Part shown: positions 26,994 to 35,453 of the stretch, in pieces
Numbering within the stretch: the stretch's first letter is position 1
Layout: every line of letters begins with the position of its first letter
From: Desulfonatronovibrio hydrogenovorans DSM 9292
GTDB lineage: Bacteria; Desulfobacterota; Desulfovibrionia; Desulfovibrionales; Desulfonatronovibrionaceae
Assembly (NCBI RefSeq): GCF_000686525.1
Contig: NZ_JMKT01000016.1
Location: 125,103-189,102 of the forward strand
Direction: 5' to 3'
DNA: 64,000 bases
The notes under the pieces: generated by a model
Database searches by the model: none
What the model saw: the letters and a program-made list of their open reading frames with translations, nothing else
What the model was told of the DNA's origin: nothing
Translations under genes and position numbers: made by a program

Positions 26994-27799
26994 CCCACCA
27001 TGGACTTCCAGGTAGTTCTGAACAAAAAGCTCTCATCCACATTATTTTCCATTTCCTCAAACAGGTTTAAAGGCATGGAAAAAGAAAGCAGATCATGGTC
27101 CAGAAGTTTTCGGACATTCTTCCTGGCTGAAATATCCGTCAGCCCGACCACAGCCCGGGGTTCATCCCTTTTGCCCTCAGCATAGGAAAGGATGCCAATG
27201 GTCTGGCATCCAGCTGCAAAAGGCATGGTTACATTGTCACATGTCCTGCGGCCGTAGCTGGCCAGGACCACCAGGGCTGAAAGCTGATCCGGATTGACCA
27301 GAAAAGTTATGGTTTTGGGAACTTCATCTTCTTTTACCAGGGCCAAAGGCTTTAAAACCACGTAACTGGCAGGAATATCCACAATGGGCAGGTTTTTCAC
27401 AAAGGCCCTAACCTCTTCAGGCCCTTTGAGGTAACGCTCACCCTCTAAAAAATCATCACAAAACTCTTCCATGCCTGGTCCTTTCAGGTGTTCAGCCACA
27501 CTTTTGCCTGGTTCAAAATGCTTATTGCCGCAGGACAAAAAATAGTGAAAACATTCTTCACCACCTGGAAAATCTAGATATCTATTCCCAAAGCCAAGGC
27601 CAACTCCTCCTCCCCAGCAACCATAAGTTTCCCTGGCAAAAACAGCTTGCCGGCCCTTGGCTGCCGCGGCAAAGGAAAACATGACGCACCCCCAGCGACC
27701 AGGTTTAAATTCAACAGCCTGCTCTGGTTTGTCATCCGACCATAACAGGACCACAGGCTGATACTTCAGCCCCAGTATCGATGCGATTCTACTCTGCAT
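26990..27799 (-). CDS. DUF169 family protein
   Basis: A 269-residue member of the DUF169 family, of unknown function, common in strict anaerobes. Family hallmarks are the early PVVLLWSD, a central Cys/Gly-rich segment ETYGCWGGGVGLGFG, GERYLKGPEEVRAFV, and the late FLVNPDQLSALVVLASYGR followed by the Cys-containing PFAAGCQTIG. The Cys residues could hold a metal or cofactor, but this is a guess. GGAGG lies about 9 bases before the ATG. It is coupled to the following GT2 gene. A 13-base tandem repeat sits just upstream of its ribosome site. Confidence 0.78.
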   Translation of the reverse strand: MQSRIASILGLKYQPVVLLWSDDKPEQAVEFKPGRWGCVMFSFAAAAKGRQAVFARETYGCWGGGVGLGFGNRYLDFPGGEECFHYFLSCGNKHFEPGKSVAEHLKGPGMEEFCDDFLEGERYLKGPEEVRAFVKNLPIVDIPASYVVLKPLALVKEDEVPKTITFLVNPDQLSALVVLASYGRRTCDNVTMPFAAGCQTIGILSYAEGKRDEPRAVVGLTDISARKNVRKLLDHDLLSFSMPLNLFEEMENNVDESFLFRTTWKSMVG

Positions 27800-27812
27800 T
27801 AAAAATTAACCT

Positions 27813-27845
27813 CCATCAGGACAGACCATCAGGACAGACCATCAG
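27813..27845. repeat. 13-bp tandem repeat upstream of the DUF169 gene
   Basis: The unit CCATCAGGACAGA occurs twice in full and then as CCATCAG, immediately upstream of the DUF169 start. Read on the minus strand, the last repeat runs straight into the TGATGGAGG ribosome site, so changes in copy number would alter the leader just before translation start. Confidence 0.75.
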
Positions 27846-27893
27846 CAAAACTTGTCCGATTCCAGGATAGTCTCATTTCATCCAGGGAGCAAC

Positions 27894-27939
27894 CTCAAAA
27901 CAAAGGACCCTGGAAAGCCGGACTGCCTCCCAGGGTCCT
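27894..27939 (-). terminator. Rho-independent terminator of the AGCS gene
   Basis: AGGACCCTGG (27904-27913) and CCAGGGTCCT (27930-27939) form a perfect 10-bp stem. On the minus strand it is followed by TTTGTTTTGAG. It lies about 40 bases past the AGCS stop codon. Confidence 0.8.
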
Positions 27940-27979
27940 GATGCAGAAATTCTGCCTGGTCAGGGCTTAAGCCAAGCCA

Positions 27980-29296
27980 TCAGCGTTCATGCCTGGTATT
28001 GTCCAGAAACCTTTTGGTCTCGGCCACCACAACTCCGCTCAGGGCCAAAAGCCCGACCAGGTTAGGCACAGCCATCAGGCCGTTCATGACATCTGAAAAT
28101 GTCCAGACAAAGTCAAGTTGTGCCACTGCACCGACAAACACGAAAAAGACAAAAAGATACCTGTAATATATAACAGCTTTTACAGAAATAAGGTACTCAA
28201 GACATTTCTCGCCGTAATAACACCAGCCAAGGATGGTTGAATAGGCAAAAAGCATGATCCCGACAGCCACGATAAACCCTCCATGCCCAGGCAGACCGGC
28301 ATTAAAGGCTGCAGTGGTCAAGGCTGCTCCGGTCAGGCCTGTGGTCAGCACTCCGCTGGTCAGGATGGCCAGGGCCGTAATGGTACAGACTATAATGGTG
28401 TCAATAAAGGTCTGGGTCATGCTTACCAGAGCCTGACGTCCGGGATAGTCAGTCCTGGCAGCGGCCGCTGCAATGGGAGCACTTCCAAGACCAGCCTCAT
28501 TGGAGAAGACTCCCCTGGCCACTCCGAAGCGGATGGCGGCTCCCACGGCTCCGCCCATTACCGCCTCGCTGCCAAAAGCAGAACCGAAAATAGCTCCAAA
28601 AGCCTCAGGAACAGCTGACAGATTGGAGGTGATGACCACCAGTCCGCCCACGGTGTACACAGCAGCCATAAACGGGACAAGATATGCGGTCACCCGACCG
28701 ATACTTTTTATGCCGCCTAGAACCACAAGAGCAGTCAAAAAGGCAAGGACAACTCCAGTGATAAAAGGTGACACTGAAAATGTAGACTCAACTGCTGCTG
28801 CCACTGAATTGGACTGGACCATATTGCCGATGCCAAAGGCTGCTATAGCTCCAAAAACGGCAAAGAGGACCCCCAGCCACTTCCAGCCAAGGCCCCTCTC
28901 CAGATAGTACATGGGACCGCCTGACATTTCGCCTTTTTTGTCCGTAACCCTGTACTTCACGGCCAGGATCGCCTCAGAGTACTTGGTGGCCATCCCCACC
29001 AGTCCGGTCATCCACATCCAGAAAACCGCTCCTGGACCGCCCAGAAAAATGGCAGTGGCCACGCCGGCAATATTTCCTGTTCCTATGGTGGCTGCTAAGG
29101 CCGTGGTCAGGGCCTGAAAATGAGAAATGTCTCCTTTACTTGTCTTATCCCTGGTAAAGATAAGTTTATGGGAATACCAGAGTTTAAAAAACTGCAGTCC
29201 CCTGAGTCTGACGGTCAGGAAGAATCCCGTACCCACCAGCAGGATCAACATGGGAGGGCCCCAGACAAGATCACCCAGCCAGTTCAGAATGCTCAT
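27980..29296 (-). CDS. AGCS-family sodium:alanine/glycine symporter
   Basis: A 438-residue inner-membrane symporter with about ten hydrophobic helices. Family motifs are clear: [21 protein letters not shown] near residue 65, [37 protein letters not shown] and the late [20 protein letters not shown]. It imports alanine or glycine with Na+. The ribosome site AAGGAG lies upstream of the ATG. No glycine riboswitch is seen in the 190 bases upstream. It is monocistronic between two terminators. Confidence 0.92.
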   Translation of the reverse strand: MSILNWLGDLVWGPPMLILLVGTGFFLTVRLRGLQFFKLWYSHKLIFTRDKTSKGDISHFQALTTALAATIGTGNIAGVATAIFLGGPGAVFWMWMTGLVGMATKYSEAILAVKYRVTDKKGEMSGGPMYYLERGLGWKWLGVLFAVFGAIAAFGIGNMVQSNSVAAAVESTFSVSPFITGVVLAFLTALVVLGGIKSIGRVTAYLVPFMAAVYTVGGLVVITSNLSAVPEAFGAIFGSAFGSEAVMGGAVGAAIRFGVARGVFSNEAGLGSAPIAAAAARTDYPGRQALVSMTQTFIDTIIVCTITALAILTSGVLTTGLTGAALTTAAFNAGLPGHGGFIVAVGIMLFAYSTILGWCYYGEKCLEYLISVKAVIYYRYLFVFFVFVGAVAQLDFVWTFSDVMNGLMAVPNLVGLLALSGVVVAETKRFLDNTRHER

Positions 29297-29411
29297 GCCA
29301 GCTCCTTGTTATTCTATAGGTTATTGTCCAGATGTATCCACCGCAGTCTCAGAGCAAAAGAAACAAAAGGGTAGCCCGGAAAGACAGAACCATCTGTTTG
29401 CCTGGAAAAGG

Positions 29412-29447
29412 CCACAAAAAAAGCGGCTCTTGTCAAGAGCCGCTTTC
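29412..29447 (-). terminator. Rho-independent terminator of rpmB
   Basis: AAGCGGCTCTTG and CAAGAGCCGCTT form a near-perfect stem within 29421-29446. On the minus strand a T-run (complement of CCACAAAAA) follows directly. It lies about 45 bases past the rpmB stop and also upstream of the AGCS gene, insulating the two. Confidence 0.85.
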
Positions 29448-29488
29448 ATGGAAACGGAATTTTCATTTTAACAGGTCAACCGGTGCAG

Positions 29489-29689
29489 TTAATTAACCAC
29501 TGGTTTGACAACAGCCCCGGACCTGATGCACCTGGTGCATACGTCAATCCTGGTGACCCTGCCCTGACTGTCCTGGGTCCGAACCTTTTGCAGGTTGGGC
29601 AGAAACCTTCTTTTGTTGCGATTGTTGGCGTGGCTGACATTGTTGCCTACCTGGGGCCTTTTTCCGCAAATATCACACTGCTTGCTCAT
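29489..29689 (-). CDS. rpmB: 50S ribosomal protein L28
   Basis: A 66-residue L28 of the zinc-binding type: CDICGKRP near the N-terminus and CTRCI near the C-terminus form a Cys4 site, with [16 protein letters not shown] between them. The start at ATG 29689 has GGAGG 8 bases upstream; a longer frame to 29716 lacks support. It is monocistronic, divergent from the DUF177 gene, and ends at a strong hairpin terminator. Confidence 0.95.
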   Translation of the reverse strand: MSKQCDICGKRPQVGNNVSHANNRNKRRFLPNLQKVRTQDSQGRVTRIDVCTRCIRSGAVVKPVVN

Positions 29690-29806
29690 TTCAGTTACCT
29701 CCAGCAATATATGCATATGCCCCTTTCAGAGCCCCTGCATTTTGATTTAGCCAAATAAAAAAGGAACTCTTATCCTTAAATTTAAGAAATGGCAAGAGCA
29801 AAAATC

Positions 29807-29835
29807 TTGACATTGCCCCGGCGGACAAGATAGGG
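29807..29835 (+). promoter_or_regulatory. Candidate promoter of the DUF177-rpmF-plsX operon
   Basis: A perfect -35 box TTGACA at 29807-29812, with a weak -10 region around GATAGGGA at 29829-29836 at a spacing of 16-18 bases. It lies 20 bases before the DUF177 start, so the leader would be very short. The -35 is good and the -10 is poor. Confidence 0.35.
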
Positions 29836-29854
29836 AATTTCTCTGGGATTTAAT

Positions 29855-30376
29855 ATGCAAGGAAAGTGGTTGCCCATATCAGACATCCCGGTCCAAGGCC
29901 GGGAGTTTTATTTTGAAGATGACCAGGGCTGGACGTCCATCTGGAAAGAAGCAGGGCTTGAATGCCGGTCATCTGGCCAGCTGAGTGGCACCCTGGGGGT
30001 ATTTCCTCAGAAACATGGAGTTTATTTCCAGGGCTCCATAACAGGGCAGATCGCCATGCCCTGCACCCGGTGTCTTGAGTACGGACCGGTTGAACTGGAC
30101 CACCGGTTCGACCTGTTTGAAGAATTTGAAGATGCCATGAATGACCCTGAGGGGCCTGGGCTGATAAAATTTGACAACGGGCAGTGGATGTTCAGCCTTG
30201 AACGGGTTCTCTTGGAACAGTTCATTTTGACCCTTCCGGATAAACCTCTTTGTCAGGAAGACTGCTCCGGACTTTGTCCTGCATGCGGCGAAATAATCGG
30301 ACACGGCTCATGCCGCTGCAGCAAGCAGGGTGCTGACCCAAGAATGGCAGTATTTCGCGGTCTGAAAATTAAATAA
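29855..30376 (+). CDS. DUF177 (YceD family) protein
   Basis: A 173-residue YceD/DUF177 protein, a family found next to rpmF across bacteria and linked in E. coli and plants to 23S rRNA accumulation. The middle has CTRCLEYGPVELDHRFDLFEEF, and the C-terminus a Cys cluster CQEDCSGLCPACG that probably binds zinc. It lies 16 bases before rpmF, the standard family context, and opens the lipid-synthesis operon. Confidence 0.88.
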   Translation: MQGKWLPISDIPVQGREFYFEDDQGWTSIWKEAGLECRSSGQLSGTLGVFPQKHGVYFQGSITGQIAMPCTRCLEYGPVELDHRFDLFEEFEDAMNDPEGPGLIKFDNGQWMFSLERVLLEQFILTLPDKPLCQEDCSGLCPACGEIIGHGSCRCSKQGADPRMAVFRGLKIK

Positions 30377-30392
30377 CACGAGGTGAATAAAA

Positions 30393-30581
30393 ATGGCTCT
30401 ACCAAAAAAGAAGACTTCAAAATCCAAAAAAGGCATGCGCAGATCTCATGATCACATTCCTACTCCGAACTTTATTTATTGCGAATGCGGCGAAGCTGCT
30501 CTTCCCCATCGCATCTGTCCGGACTGCGGAACTTACAAGGGTCGCCAGTATTTAAGGCCGCAGCAGGATGCATCCAGCTAA
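30393..30581 (+). CDS. rpmF: 50S ribosomal protein L32
   Basis: A 62-residue L32 with the family start PKKKTSKSKKGMRRSHD and a zinc-type Cys4 arrangement, CECG followed by CPDCGTYKGR. GAGG precedes the ATG. It overlaps plsX by 14 bases, the usual rpmF-plsX link between ribosome and lipid synthesis. Confidence 0.97.
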   Translation: MALPKKKTSKSKKGMRRSHDHIPTPNFIYCECGEAALPHRICPDCGTYKGRQYLRPQQDASS

Positions 30582-31623
30582 GCCGATCATTGCTGTAGAC
30601 GCCATGGGCGGCGATTTTGGACCGGAAGTGGTTGTGCCTGGAGCCTTGAAAGCAGCAATTAAGGACAACCTCGGGCTGGCCCTGATCGGTGATGAACAGA
30701 AGATCCGCCAGGCCCTTGAGGGCCAAAAATTCAAAGACTCGGATCTGGAAATAATCCATACTTCGGAAGTGGTTGAGATGTCGGAAAAACCTTCCGACAT
30801 CCTGCGCAAAAAAAAGAACTCCTCCATCCAGACCGCTTTTCGGCTGGTCCGGGAAGGAAGGGCCCATGGCGTTGTCAGCGCCGGCAACTCCGGAGCCACC
30901 CTGGCCTGCGGCATGTTTACCCTGGGCCGGATCAAAGGCATTGAAAGGCCTGCCCTGGCCTCAATCCTGCCTTCGGAAAAAGGACCTGTAATCCTTATTG
31001 ATGTTGGGGCCAATGTTGACTGCAAGCCCTACCACCTGGTTCAGTTCGGACTGATGGCCGAGGTCTTTTCCAGAAGCGTTCTCCATGTGGATAGGCCCAA
31101 AGTTGGGCTGTTGACCATCGGGGAAGAAGAAGGCAAGGGCAACAGCCTGGTCCGGGAAACCTCCAAGCTGTTCAAAATGACTTCCATGAATTTTGTCGGC
31201 AATATTGAAGGCCGGGATTTTTTTATGGGCAAGGCAGATGTGATTGTCTGCGACGGCTTTGTTGGCAATGTGTCTCTAAAGCTCATGGAGGGTCTGGCAG
31301 TTTCCCTGACTAAGATCCTCAAAGAAGAAGTCAGGAAAAGCTGGCTGGCCAGGCTTGGATTTCTGCTGGGAATCCGGGCTCTGAAAAGATTTGGCAGGCG
31401 CATAGACTATGCCGAATACGGGGGAGCACCCCTTCTGGGTCTAAATGGAATCGGGATAGTCTGCCACGGCTCATCCAACTCCAAGGCCATAACCAATGCA
31501 GTGCTCATGGCTGGTGAGTTCGTCCGGAATAAAGCCAATGAAAATCTGATCAATGGGCTGGGCGCCAACAAGGAAATCAGCATTTTTGCCAAAAAAGCCC
31601 TTCCCAAAAGCGCTGTTACCTGA
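30568..31623 (+). CDS. plsX: Phosphate acyltransferase PlsX
   Basis: Makes acyl-phosphate from acyl-ACP for phospholipid synthesis (membrane-associated, cytosolic side). At 351 residues it has normal length. Family marks are AVDAMGGDFGPEVVVPGAL at the start, SAGNSGATLACG, LIDVGANVDCKP, GEEEGKGN and the late YAEYGGAPLLGL and CHGSSNSKAI. The ATG lies inside the end of rpmF, so it is translationally coupled. It is followed by fabH in the standard order. Confidence 0.97.
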   Translation: MHPAKPIIAVDAMGGDFGPEVVVPGALKAAIKDNLGLALIGDEQKIRQALEGQKFKDSDLEIIHTSEVVEMSEKPSDILRKKKNSSIQTAFRLVREGRAHGVVSAGNSGATLACGMFTLGRIKGIERPALASILPSEKGPVILIDVGANVDCKPYHLVQFGLMAEVFSRSVLHVDRPKVGLLTIGEEEGKGNSLVRETSKLFKMTSMNFVGNIEGRDFFMGKADVIVCDGFVGNVSLKLMEGLAVSLTKILKEEVRKSWLARLGFLLGIRALKRFGRRIDYAEYGGAPLLGLNGIGIVCHGSSNSKAITNAVLMAGEFVRNKANENLINGLGANKEISIFAKKALPKSAVT

Positions 31624-31705
31624 CAAATATAACGACTTGTTCAAAGGCCGGAACACTATTCCCGGCTGGTTACTTCAAAACCGACTCGACAAAAGATCTT
31701 TACAG

Positions 31706-32704
31706 ATGACAAACAGCAGCTTTTTAGCAGGATTCAGCTTTTACGTGCCTGACAAAATCCTGACCAACAAGGATTTTGAAAAGCTGGTGGACACCAGCGA
31801 TGAGTGGATTACTTCAAGAACCGGAATCAGCAACAGGCATATCGTTGAGGATGAGGCCTGTTCAGATCTGGCCAGTGCAGCATCCCGCCAGGCAATTGCC
31901 AGGTCCGGCCTGGTCCCAGGCGACCTGACTCATATCATAAATGCTACCTTCACTCCTGATGCCTTTGTTCCCAATGCAGCCTGCGTTCTCATGGAAAAAC
32001 TGGATATCAAGGGTATCCCGGCCATGGATGTTAATGCAGCCTGCACAGGGTTCATATACGGCATGGAACTGGCCAGAGGACTTTGCTCCCTGCACCCTGA
32101 GGCCAAAGTTCTCTTGACTGCTTCTGAGGTTGTCTCTTCAAGGGTCAACCTTATGGACAGGTCCACCGGAGTTCTTTTTGGTGACGGGGCTGGAGCCTGC
32201 ATAGTTTCAGCAATGCCTTTTCCGGCAAATGTCCGTTCAGGACAAATTCTGGATGTCATTCTCCGGGCTGACGGTTCACTGAGCAACCTGCTCACGGTCA
32301 AGGCCGGAGGATCAGCCCATCCCCTGCGCCTCAATGATCGGGTGGGAGAAGATTTTTTCGTGCAGATGGAAGGCAGGGAGGTTTTTAAGCATGCAGTCCG
32401 GTCCATGCAGGGTGTCTGCCTGGAAATACTGAAAAGAAATAACCTGCAGCCTGAAGACATTGATCTTTTCATTCCCCATCAGGCTAACATCAGGATCATT
32501 GAAGCCTTGGCCAAGAAAATGATGATTCAGGAAGATAAACTTTACATTAACGTACAAGATTACGGAAATACTTCTGCTGCGTCCACCCCCATTGCCCTGG
32601 CTGAAGCCTGGGAAAAAGGACTTATTAATTCTGGAGACACGGTACTCCTGGTGGCCTTTGGCGGTGGATTCACCTGGGGGGCCTGCCTCCTCAGATTCTC
32701 ATAA
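31706..32704 (+). CDS. fabH: Beta-ketoacyl-ACP synthase III
   Basis: Condenses acetyl-CoA with malonyl-ACP to start fatty-acid synthesis. I choose ATG 31706 because FSFYVPDKILTN then sits at the normal N-terminal place and the length is 332; the frame is open to 31553 inside plsX. The catalytic triad is complete: Cys in VNAACTGFIYG, His in IPHQANIRII and Asn in YGNTSAAS. DTSDEWITSRTGI is the classical substrate-side motif. The ribosome site is weak, which fits coupling to plsX. Confidence 0.95.
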   Translation: MTNSSFLAGFSFYVPDKILTNKDFEKLVDTSDEWITSRTGISNRHIVEDEACSDLASAASRQAIARSGLVPGDLTHIINATFTPDAFVPNAACVLMEKLDIKGIPAMDVNAACTGFIYGMELARGLCSLHPEAKVLLTASEVVSSRVNLMDRSTGVLFGDGAGACIVSAMPFPANVRSGQILDVILRADGSLSNLLTVKAGGSAHPLRLNDRVGEDFFVQMEGREVFKHAVRSMQGVCLEILKRNNLQPEDIDLFIPHQANIRIIEALAKKMMIQEDKLYINVQDYGNTSAASTPIALAEAWEKGLINSGDTVLLVAFGGGFTWGACLLRFS

Positions 32705-32767
32705 TCTTCATAACCGGAGATACGTTATGCCAACAGCCAGCAACAAGACTCATAACCGGAGCATATC

Positions 32768-33511
32768 ATGTCTGACTTAGTCAAAACAGCCCTTGTCACC
32801 GGCGGTTCCCGGGGAATAGGACGGGCCTGTGCAGTTCGTCTGGCCAGGTCCGGCTATCAAATCATGGTCACCTATGTGAGCAAACCCGACCCGGCGATGG
32901 AGACCTGCAAAATCATTGAAGACCAGGGAGGGAAAGCCTCAGCTTATCCCCTGGACATCGGCAACCAGCAGGCCATAGTTGACTTTTTCAAAGAAAAGAT
33001 CAAAGACCGGGTCTTTCTTGATGTACTGGTCAACAATGCCGGTCTGACCAAGGACGGACTTCTGGTCCGCATGGGCTTTGAACAATGGGAGGAGGTGATC
33101 CGGGTCAACCTGAGCGGCTCTTTTTTCTGTTTGCAGCAGGCTGCCAAGATCATGATGCGCCAGAAAACCGGCCGAATAATCAATGTCAGTTCGGTCACTG
33201 CTCAGTCTGGCAATCCCGGACAAGCCAACTACACTGCGGCCAAGGCCGGACTCATCGGCCTGACCAAGACCGCGGCTCTGGAGCTGGCCCCCAGAAATAT
33301 TACGGTTAACGCGGTTACCCCGGGATTCATTGAAACCGACATGACTGCAGGCCTGGCCCAGGAAATTCGGGACAAGTACCTGGAAATGATTCCTGGCAAA
33401 CGGTTTGGAACACCCGAGGATGTAGCTGAAACCGTAGCATTTCTGGCTTCTGCCCAGGCTTCCTATATCACCGGGCAGGTCATCGGGATAAATGGCGGAA
33501 TGTATATGTGA
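32768..33511 (+). CDS. fabG: 3-oxoacyl-ACP reductase
   Basis: An NADPH-dependent short-chain dehydrogenase of 247 residues that reduces 3-ketoacyl-ACP. TGGSRGIGRACA binds the nucleotide; NNAG, the catalytic Ser in NVSSVTA and YTAAKAG are present. The C-terminal TPGFIETDMT and SYITGQVIGINGGMYM are typical of FabG. GGAG precedes the ATG. It lies between fabH and acpP; fabD, which often sits here in other bacteria, is missing. Confidence 0.95.
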   Translation: MSDLVKTALVTGGSRGIGRACAVRLARSGYQIMVTYVSKPDPAMETCKIIEDQGGKASAYPLDIGNQQAIVDFFKEKIKDRVFLDVLVNNAGLTKDGLLVRMGFEQWEEVIRVNLSGSFFCLQQAAKIMMRQKTGRIINVSSVTAQSGNPGQANYTAAKAGLIGLTKTAALELAPRNITVNAVTPGFIETDMTAGLAQEIRDKYLEMIPGKRFGTPEDVAETVAFLASAQASYITGQVIGINGGMYM

Positions 33512-33637
33512 TTTTTGATCCCTTAGTGCCTGTTTTCAAGCTTTACCTGCAGCAGATGATTGCATCTTAAAGCTTAAAACCTTAGCATGAGGGGCTTTTA
33601 CTAAACAACTTAGAAAATTAACCACACGGAGGAGAAA

Positions 33638-33868
33638 ATGTCTGTAGAACAAAAAGTTAAAGAGATCGTGATAGAACAGCTTGGCATCTCAGAGGGTGAA
33701 GTCAAACCCGAGTCCAAGTTTGTGGAAGACCTGGGAGCTGATTCACTGGACTTGACTGAGCTGATTATGGCCATGGAAGAAGAGTTTGACATTGAGATCG
33801 ATGACGACAAGGCCCAGGAAATCCTGACTGTTCAGGCTGCCATCGACTATATCAACGCCAATAAATAG
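33638..33868 (+). CDS. acpP: Acyl carrier protein
   Basis: A 76-residue acidic carrier. The phosphopantetheine-bearing Ser is in [11 protein letters not shown] at the start of helix 2. A strong GGAGGAG site precedes the ATG, consistent with high expression. It is followed by a structured intercistronic stretch before fabF. Confidence 0.98.
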   Translation: MSVEQKVKEIVIEQLGISEGEVKPESKFVEDLGADSLDLTELIMAMEEEFDIEIDDDKAQEILTVQAAIDYINANK

Positions 33869-33882
33869 AACCAGTATACATG

Positions 33883-34034
33883 GGCTGCCAGACAGCCTCT
33901 GAATGCTTTTTTAAAAGGTTTTCCGCAAGAACTCCCGGCAACTCATTTCCGGGATGAATTGCAATCGCGTGTCGGGCTGGACACGTTAGCGGCTTATGCC
34001 GCTTAGATGCTCGGTTTTTGAAAAACCGGGAGCA
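33883..34034 (+). promoter_or_regulatory. Structured intercistronic RNA between acpP and fabF
   Basis: In the roughly 315-base gap between acpP and fabF, five inverted repeats follow one another: GGCTG/CAGCC (33883-33897), TCCCGG/CCGGGA (33933-33954), CGTGTC/GACACG (33968-33985), AGCGGC/GCCGCT (33988-34003) and TGCTC-GGTTTTT/AAAAACCGGGAGCA (34008-34034). A T6 run at about 33907-33912 follows the first. The likely roles are protection or partial termination of the abundant acpP message, or control of fabF. No known RNA family was recognised. Confidence 0.45.
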
Positions 34035-34183
34035 GTCACTATGGCCAGCAGCCGCTTGTGCTGTTTTCCAGGTGTCTTTATTTTATCAGGACACAGGCCA
34101 GAGTTAAAGGGTTTATTGCCCCCGGCCCGCAAGGACCTGGGGCGGCAAATTTCCAAACCGTTAAGAATCCTGCGGGAGCTAAA

Positions 34184-35422
34184 ATGCCCAGAGTTGTTGT
34201 TACCGGACTTTCCGCCATAACCCCCATTGGCAACGATCTTGATTCCAGCTGGCAATCCCTGTTGTCCGGGGTGAGCGGAGTAGACAGGCTGACCAGGTTT
34301 GACTGCTCAGAATATGCCACCCAAATAGCAGCCCAGGTCAAGGAATTTGACACCAACGACTACATGAGTCCCAAAGAAGCTAAACGTATGGACAGGTTCT
34401 GTCACTTTGCAGTTGCTTCAGCCAAGATGCTCATGGAAAACGCTGGAGTGAGCAGGGATAACATGGACATGACCCAGTGCGGAGCCATCATAGGCTGCGG
34501 CCTGGGTGGCCTGGAGACCATTGAAGAGTTTCATTCCAAGCTCATCAAATCCGGGCCGAAACGGATATCTCCCTTTTACATCCCCTTGCTCATCGCCAAC
34601 ATGGCCGCTGGTCAGATATCCATCACCACCGGGGCCAAAGGGCCCAACCTGGCCACAACTTCGGCCTGTGCATCCGGGGTGCATGGCGTTGGATATGCTT
34701 ATTCCGATATCAAGCTGGGCCGGGTTAAGGCCATGATCAGCGGAGGTGTCGAATCCACCATCACTCCCATGGCTGTATCCGGATTCAACGCCATGAAGGC
34801 CCTGTCCGTCAGCAACCATGAGCCCCAAAAGGCCAGCAGGCCTTTTGATCTTAACCGCAACGGATTTGTCATAGGCGAAGGGAGCGGACTTCTCTTCCTG
34901 GAAAGCCTGGACAGCGCCCTGCAAAGGGAGGCAACTATTTATGCGGAAGTTGTGGGATTCGGAGCCTCGGCCGACGCCTTTCACATGACAGCACCTGACG
35001 AGTCTGGTGAAGGCATGGCCCTGGCCATGAAGCAGGCTATCAGGGAGGCAGGCATATCTCCTGAACAGGTCGACCATATCAATGCCCATGGAACTTCAAC
35101 CAAGCTCAACGATGCTTCAGAGACAAAGGCTGTCAAAGAGGTCTTTGGCAAACATGCCTATGACATCCTGCTGACCGCCAATAAATCCATGATTGGTCAC
35201 ACCCTTGGAGCTGCAGGCGGAATCGAGGGAGTGTTCAGCGTATTGAGCCTTTATCATTCAAAAGTCCCAGGAACAATAAATCTGGACACCCCGGATCCTG
35301 AATGTGACCTGGACTATTGCGCCCATGGCACGGTTTCCAGAAATATCAGGTACGCCCTGTGCAATTCTTTTGGATTCGGCGGGACCAATGGTTCCATCCT
35401 TTTTAAAAAATACGAAGAATAG
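34184..35422 (+). CDS. fabF: Beta-ketoacyl-ACP synthase II
   Basis: An elongating condensing enzyme of fatty-acid synthesis, 412 residues from ATG 34184, which has GGGAG 6 bases upstream and gives the classical PRVVVTGLSAITPIGND start; the open frame extends to 34058 without support. Active-site Cys is in TTSACASGVHG, and the two His are in NAHGTSTKLND and KSMIGHTLGAAGG. It is complete and in the expected order after acpP. Confidence 0.97.
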   Translation: MPRVVVTGLSAITPIGNDLDSSWQSLLSGVSGVDRLTRFDCSEYATQIAAQVKEFDTNDYMSPKEAKRMDRFCHFAVASAKMLMENAGVSRDNMDMTQCGAIIGCGLGGLETIEEFHSKLIKSGPKRISPFYIPLLIANMAAGQISITTGAKGPNLATTSACASGVHGVGYAYSDIKLGRVKAMISGGVESTITPMAVSGFNAMKALSVSNHEPQKASRPFDLNRNGFVIGEGSGLLFLESLDSALQREATIYAEVVGFGASADAFHMTAPDESGEGMALAMKQAIREAGISPEQVDHINAHGTSTKLNDASETKAVKEVFGKHAYDILLTANKSMIGHTLGAAGGIEGVFSVLSLYHSKVPGTINLDTPDPECDLDYCAHGTVSRNIRYALCNSFGFGGTNGSILFKKYEE

Positions 35423-35453
35423 CTGATTTGAGGCTAAATTAAGGAATGCATGA

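Noticed and set aside
29297..29420. Possible glycine riboswitch upstream of the AGCS gene
   Set aside because: No matching core motifs; only a terminator of the neighbouring gene is visible.
27980..29471. Long plus-strand frames opposite the AGCS gene
   Set aside because: They are shadows of the AGCS gene on the other strand, with no ribosome sites or domains.
32705..32767. Small ATG frame and repeated CATAACCGGA words between fabH and fabG
   Set aside because: The frame is tiny and the 10-base repeat looks like chance or a duplicated ribosome site.
30568..33511. Search for fabD in the fatty-acid cluster
   Set aside because: No malonyl transferase gene lies between fabH and fabG; it is probably elsewhere, so this is not a sign of loss.
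33996..34220. 74-codon plus-strand frame between acpP and fabF
   Set aside because: It runs through the hairpins and into fabF in another frame; no domain or codon bias.
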